Of a DNA stretch of 6,630 bases, positions 5,204-6,630 are shown in pieces. The translations under genes were made by a program, and so were the position numbers. Each line of letters starts with the position of its first letter. Position 1 is the first letter of the stretch. The stretch is from an uncultured Collinsella sp. (GTDB lineage: Bacteria; Actinomycetota; Coriobacteriia; Coriobacteriales; Coriobacteriaceae), in assembly GCA_902464175.1 (NCBI GenBank), contig CABQHZ010000096.1, positions 1 to 6,630 of the forward strand, read 5' to 3'. A model generated the notes under the pieces. It was not told the origin of the DNA. It did no database searches and was given only the letters and a program-made list of their open reading frames with translations.

Positions 5204-6082
5204 ATGTTTTCAGACACCACCGCACCTGCAGAGGAGCTTCAGGACAAACTCGCAGCGCTCGAGCAGCTGCTTTTGGCATACGGGCGCGTGGCTATCGGGT
5301 TTTCCGGCGGCGTTGACAGCAGCTTTTTGGCCGCCGTATGCGCCCGCGTCATGCCTACCAATACTCTTCTCGTCCATCTCACCACGCCGCTCATCGGCAC
5401 GCCCGAGCAGGCTTCGTTTGAGCAGTCCGTTGATGGGCAGGCCAATGAGGGGCCGCATTTTAAGCTCCCCGTGCTCAATCTTTCGGTGGATCAGCTGCAG
5501 CTCCCCCAAGTAGCCTGCAACGATGCCAATCGCTGCTACCACTGCAAGCACGCCGGCTTTACCGCCATCGTCAACCACGCCAAGTCGCTCGGCTTTCCCA
5601 CCGTCGTCGATGGCAGCAACGCAAGCGATCGCGGTGACTACCGCCCTGGCATGCGCGCGGCAGAAGAGCTCGGCGTACGCTCCCCTCTTATGGAGGTCGG
5701 CTTTACCAAGGACGAAGAGCGCGAGCTGCTGCGCGCATGGGGCTATCCCGTTTGGAACCTGCCGGCGGGAGCATGTCTTGCCACGCGCGTTCCCACGGGC
5801 GAGGAGCTTACGCGCGAGAAGGTCGATTTAATCCGCGCCTGCGAGGATTACCTGCACAATCTTGATCTGGCACAGGTACGCGCGCGCTTGATCGGCGGCT
5901 GCATGCATATCGAGGCCGCACCCGCAGATGTCGCCAAGATTGCTGCCCTCGGCGGCAACGCCGTCGATGCCGAGGGCAAAACCCCGCTGCCCGCCGTTAT
6001 CGAGTCCGCGCTGCGCGAACTGGGCTGCGACCATATCTCCCCCGAGGTCACCCCCTACATCCACGGCAACATGAATCTTTAA
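5204..6082 (+). CDS. larE: ATP-dependent sacrificial sulfur transferase LarE
   Basis: LarE adenylates the carboxylates of pyridinium dicarboxylate mononucleotide and replaces them with thiocarboxylates, a step in making the nickel-pincer nucleotide cofactor of lactate racemase and related LarA-type enzymes. The 292-residue protein has the PP-loop SGGVDSS at 34-40 and ends near the usual family length. DGSNASDRGDYRPG (136-149) is a family hallmark. In PAGACLATR, Cys191 lies where I expect the sacrificial cysteine (Cys176 in Lactobacillus plantarum LarE); this alignment is from memory. Further cysteines at 105, 111 and 114 (RCYHCK) are present. The ATG is preceded by AAGGA with a seven-base gap. 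The gene has its own promoter, is divergent from the HAD gene, and is followed by hairpins. No larB, larC or larA lies in the window. A distant PP-loop thiolase is the only alternative. Confidence 0.92.
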   Translation: MFSDTTAPAEELQDKLAALEQLLLAYGRVAIGFSGGVDSSFLAAVCARVMPTNTLLVHLTTPLIGTPEQASFEQSVDGQANEGPHFKLPVLNLSVDQLQLPQVACNDANRCYHCKHAGFTAIVNHAKSLGFPTVVDGSNASDRGDYRPGMRAAEELGVRSPLMEVGFTKDEERELLRAWGYPVWNLPAGACLATRVPTGEELTREKVDLIRACEDYLHNLDLAQVRARLIGGCMHIEAAPADVAKIAALGGNAVDAEGKTPLPAVIESALRELGCDHISPEVTPYIHGNMNL

Positions 6083-6109
6083 GTTACGCCGTTTTACAAA
6101 CGGCGTAAC
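6083..6109. repeat. Perfect 12-bp hairpin directly after larE
   Basis: GTTACGCCGTTT (6083-6094) and AAACGGCGTAAC (6098-6109) are exact complements around TAC. The stem starts on the base after the larE stop codon. There is no T-run behind it, so it is more likely an mRNA 3'-end stabiliser or pause site than a standard terminator. Confidence 0.65.
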
Positions 6110-6158
6110 CGCTCGGCGCTGCGCAGGCCCCGGGCACGGCAATCTGACGTTCAACTGC

Positions 6159-6193
6159 GCGGGCGCGACCAAAAGGTCAGCGCCCGCTTGTTT
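6159..6193 (+). terminator. Probable rho-independent terminator of larE
   Basis: GCGGGCGCGACC (6159-6170) pairs with GGTC (6175-6178) and GCGCCCGC (6180-6187) around AAAA, with one bulged A at 6179. TTGTTT (6188-6193) follows. Very GC-rich stem with an interrupted T-run. Confidence 0.65.
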
Positions 6194-6278
6194 CACGTCA
6201 CCTTGCCGCACCCGGAACCTGCTCGCTCGCGTATGCTCGACCTGAACCACATAAATTGCCACCTTCCAAATGGAGATA

Positions 6279-6312
6279 GGTTTATTATGGTAGGTTTTAT
6301 CTGGGAAAACGC
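6279..6312 (+). repeat. Dispersed intergenic repeat, copy B
   Basis: Matches the reverse complement of 1556-1589 at 31 of 34 positions; the 18-bp core is at 6288-6305. Just before the core, TAGGTTTAT (6277-6285) resembles TAGGTTTTAT (6291-6300), giving an approximate 14-bp tandem repeat. A strong terminator hairpin begins six bases after the repeat, so the repeat could form the upstream part of a short transcript ending there. A 29-codon frame starting at 6287 crosses the terminator and has weak support as a gene. Confidence 0.7.
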
Positions 6313-6317
6313 AAACA

Positions 6318-6351
6318 GGGCCGCAACGTCGCATGGCGTTGCGGCCCTTTT
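6318..6351 (+). terminator. Strong rho-independent terminator
   Basis: GGGCCGCAACG (6318-6328) and CGTTGCGGCCC (6337-6347) pair perfectly over 11 bp around an 8-base loop, followed by TTTT (6348-6351). The T-run marks the plus strand as the main direction. It lies 235 bases after the larE stop and behind another terminator, so it may serve larE readthrough or a separate small transcript that begins near repeat copy B. Confidence 0.85.
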
Positions 6352-6391
6352 CCTTGGAGAAGGATCGATTGATTGAGCGGGCGGGGCGCAC

Positions 6392-6630
6392 CTAGCCCTC
6401 GAGCCCGGCGTTAATAAGCTCCGCGATCTCAGCGGGATCGGTGCTCGCGCGCACCTTGTCGCGGAAGCCGGCGTCCATCAACATCACGGCAGCCTTGGAA
6501 AGCAGACGCAGGTGCGTGGTTCCGGCTTCGCCGGCGGGCACGTACAGCGCAAGCGCGACATCGACGGGCACGCCATCAAAGCTCGGCCACTCGACGGGCT
6601 CGGCCAGCTTGAGCACGGCAACGCCCGGCG
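6392..6630 (-). CDS. PTS EIIA type-2 (fructose/mannitol/PtsN-like) domain, C-terminal part
   Basis: Only the last 78 residues are in the window; the start lies off the right edge. The visible part, PGVAVLKLAEPVEWPSFDG then VPVDVALALYVPA and HLRLLSKAAVMLMDAGF, ending in AEIAELINAG, matches the second half of the fructose-type phosphotransferase EIIA fold. The phosphorylated histidine of this family lies further upstream and is not visible, so activity cannot be judged. It could be a stand-alone EIIA, or the C-terminal domain of a PRD-type (BglG/MtlR-like) regulator. An internal GTG at 6614-6616 is not taken as the start because the homologous sequence continues upstream of it. The gene converges on larE, separated by three hairpins. 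Stop TAG at 6392-6394. Confidence 0.8.
   Translation of the reverse strand, partial: PGVAVLKLAEPVEWPSFDGVPVDVALALYVPAGEAGTTHLRLLSKAAVMLMDAGFRDKVRASTDPAEIAELINAGLEG

Noticed and set aside
6287..6376. Small protein of 29 codons starting MVGFIWENAN
   Set aside because: It crosses the 6318-6351 terminator, its ribosome site is poor, and the differences between the two repeat copies do not look like protein-level conservation. Kept as part of the repeat.
1..6630. CRISPR array, tRNA, rRNA or complete insertion sequence
   Set aside because: No regularly spaced repeats, no cloverleaf-like sequence and no transposase or integrase frame were seen on either strand.

Overview
The window reads as chromosomal DNA of a fairly GC-rich anaerobic actinobacterium. 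Codon use and gene content suggest the Coriobacteriia, perhaps a Collinsella relative, but no 16S or marker search was possible, so this is inference. It carries six protein genes. Two are cut by the window edges: glmS on the left and a PTS EIIA-type domain on the right.

Layout: glmS (minus strand, first 452 codons visible) is divergent from a LacI-family regulator (plus, 1658-2770). The 300-bp gap between them is dense in symmetric sequence: half-sites upstream of glmS, a dispersed repeat, a long inverted repeat, an extended -10 promoter, and a CG-centred LacI-type operator just before the regulator's ribosome site. A strong terminator closes the regulator gene. Next comes a very AT-rich leader (23% GC over 2851-2950) with two matched palindromes, one inside the promoter spacer. 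It drives an AAA_14/DUF4143 ATPase (2979-4184) that looks like an acquired, self-contained unit. A HAD-family phosphatase or phosphomutase (minus, 4386-5036) converges on the ATPase. Its reading frame stays open and coding-like for 39 codons past the amber stop. larE (plus, 5204-6082), the sulfur transferase of nickel-pincer cofactor synthesis, is divergent from the HAD gene. A 309-bp convergent gap with three hairpins then leads to the C-terminal end of the EIIA gene (minus).

There is no single operon; each gene appears to be its own transcription unit. glmS (amino-sugar synthesis), a LacI-type sugar regulator, a HAD sugar-phosphate-type enzyme and a PTS domain give a loose carbohydrate theme. 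larE stands alone, with no larB, larC or lactate racemase gene visible. The most notable non-genic signal is a 34-bp element present twice in inverted orientation (1556-1589 and 6279-6312, 31/34 identical by eye). Each copy is followed closely by a hairpin, and one copy forms half of an inverted repeat in the lacI promoter region. The ATPase operators and the open frame behind the HAD gene are the next best leads.
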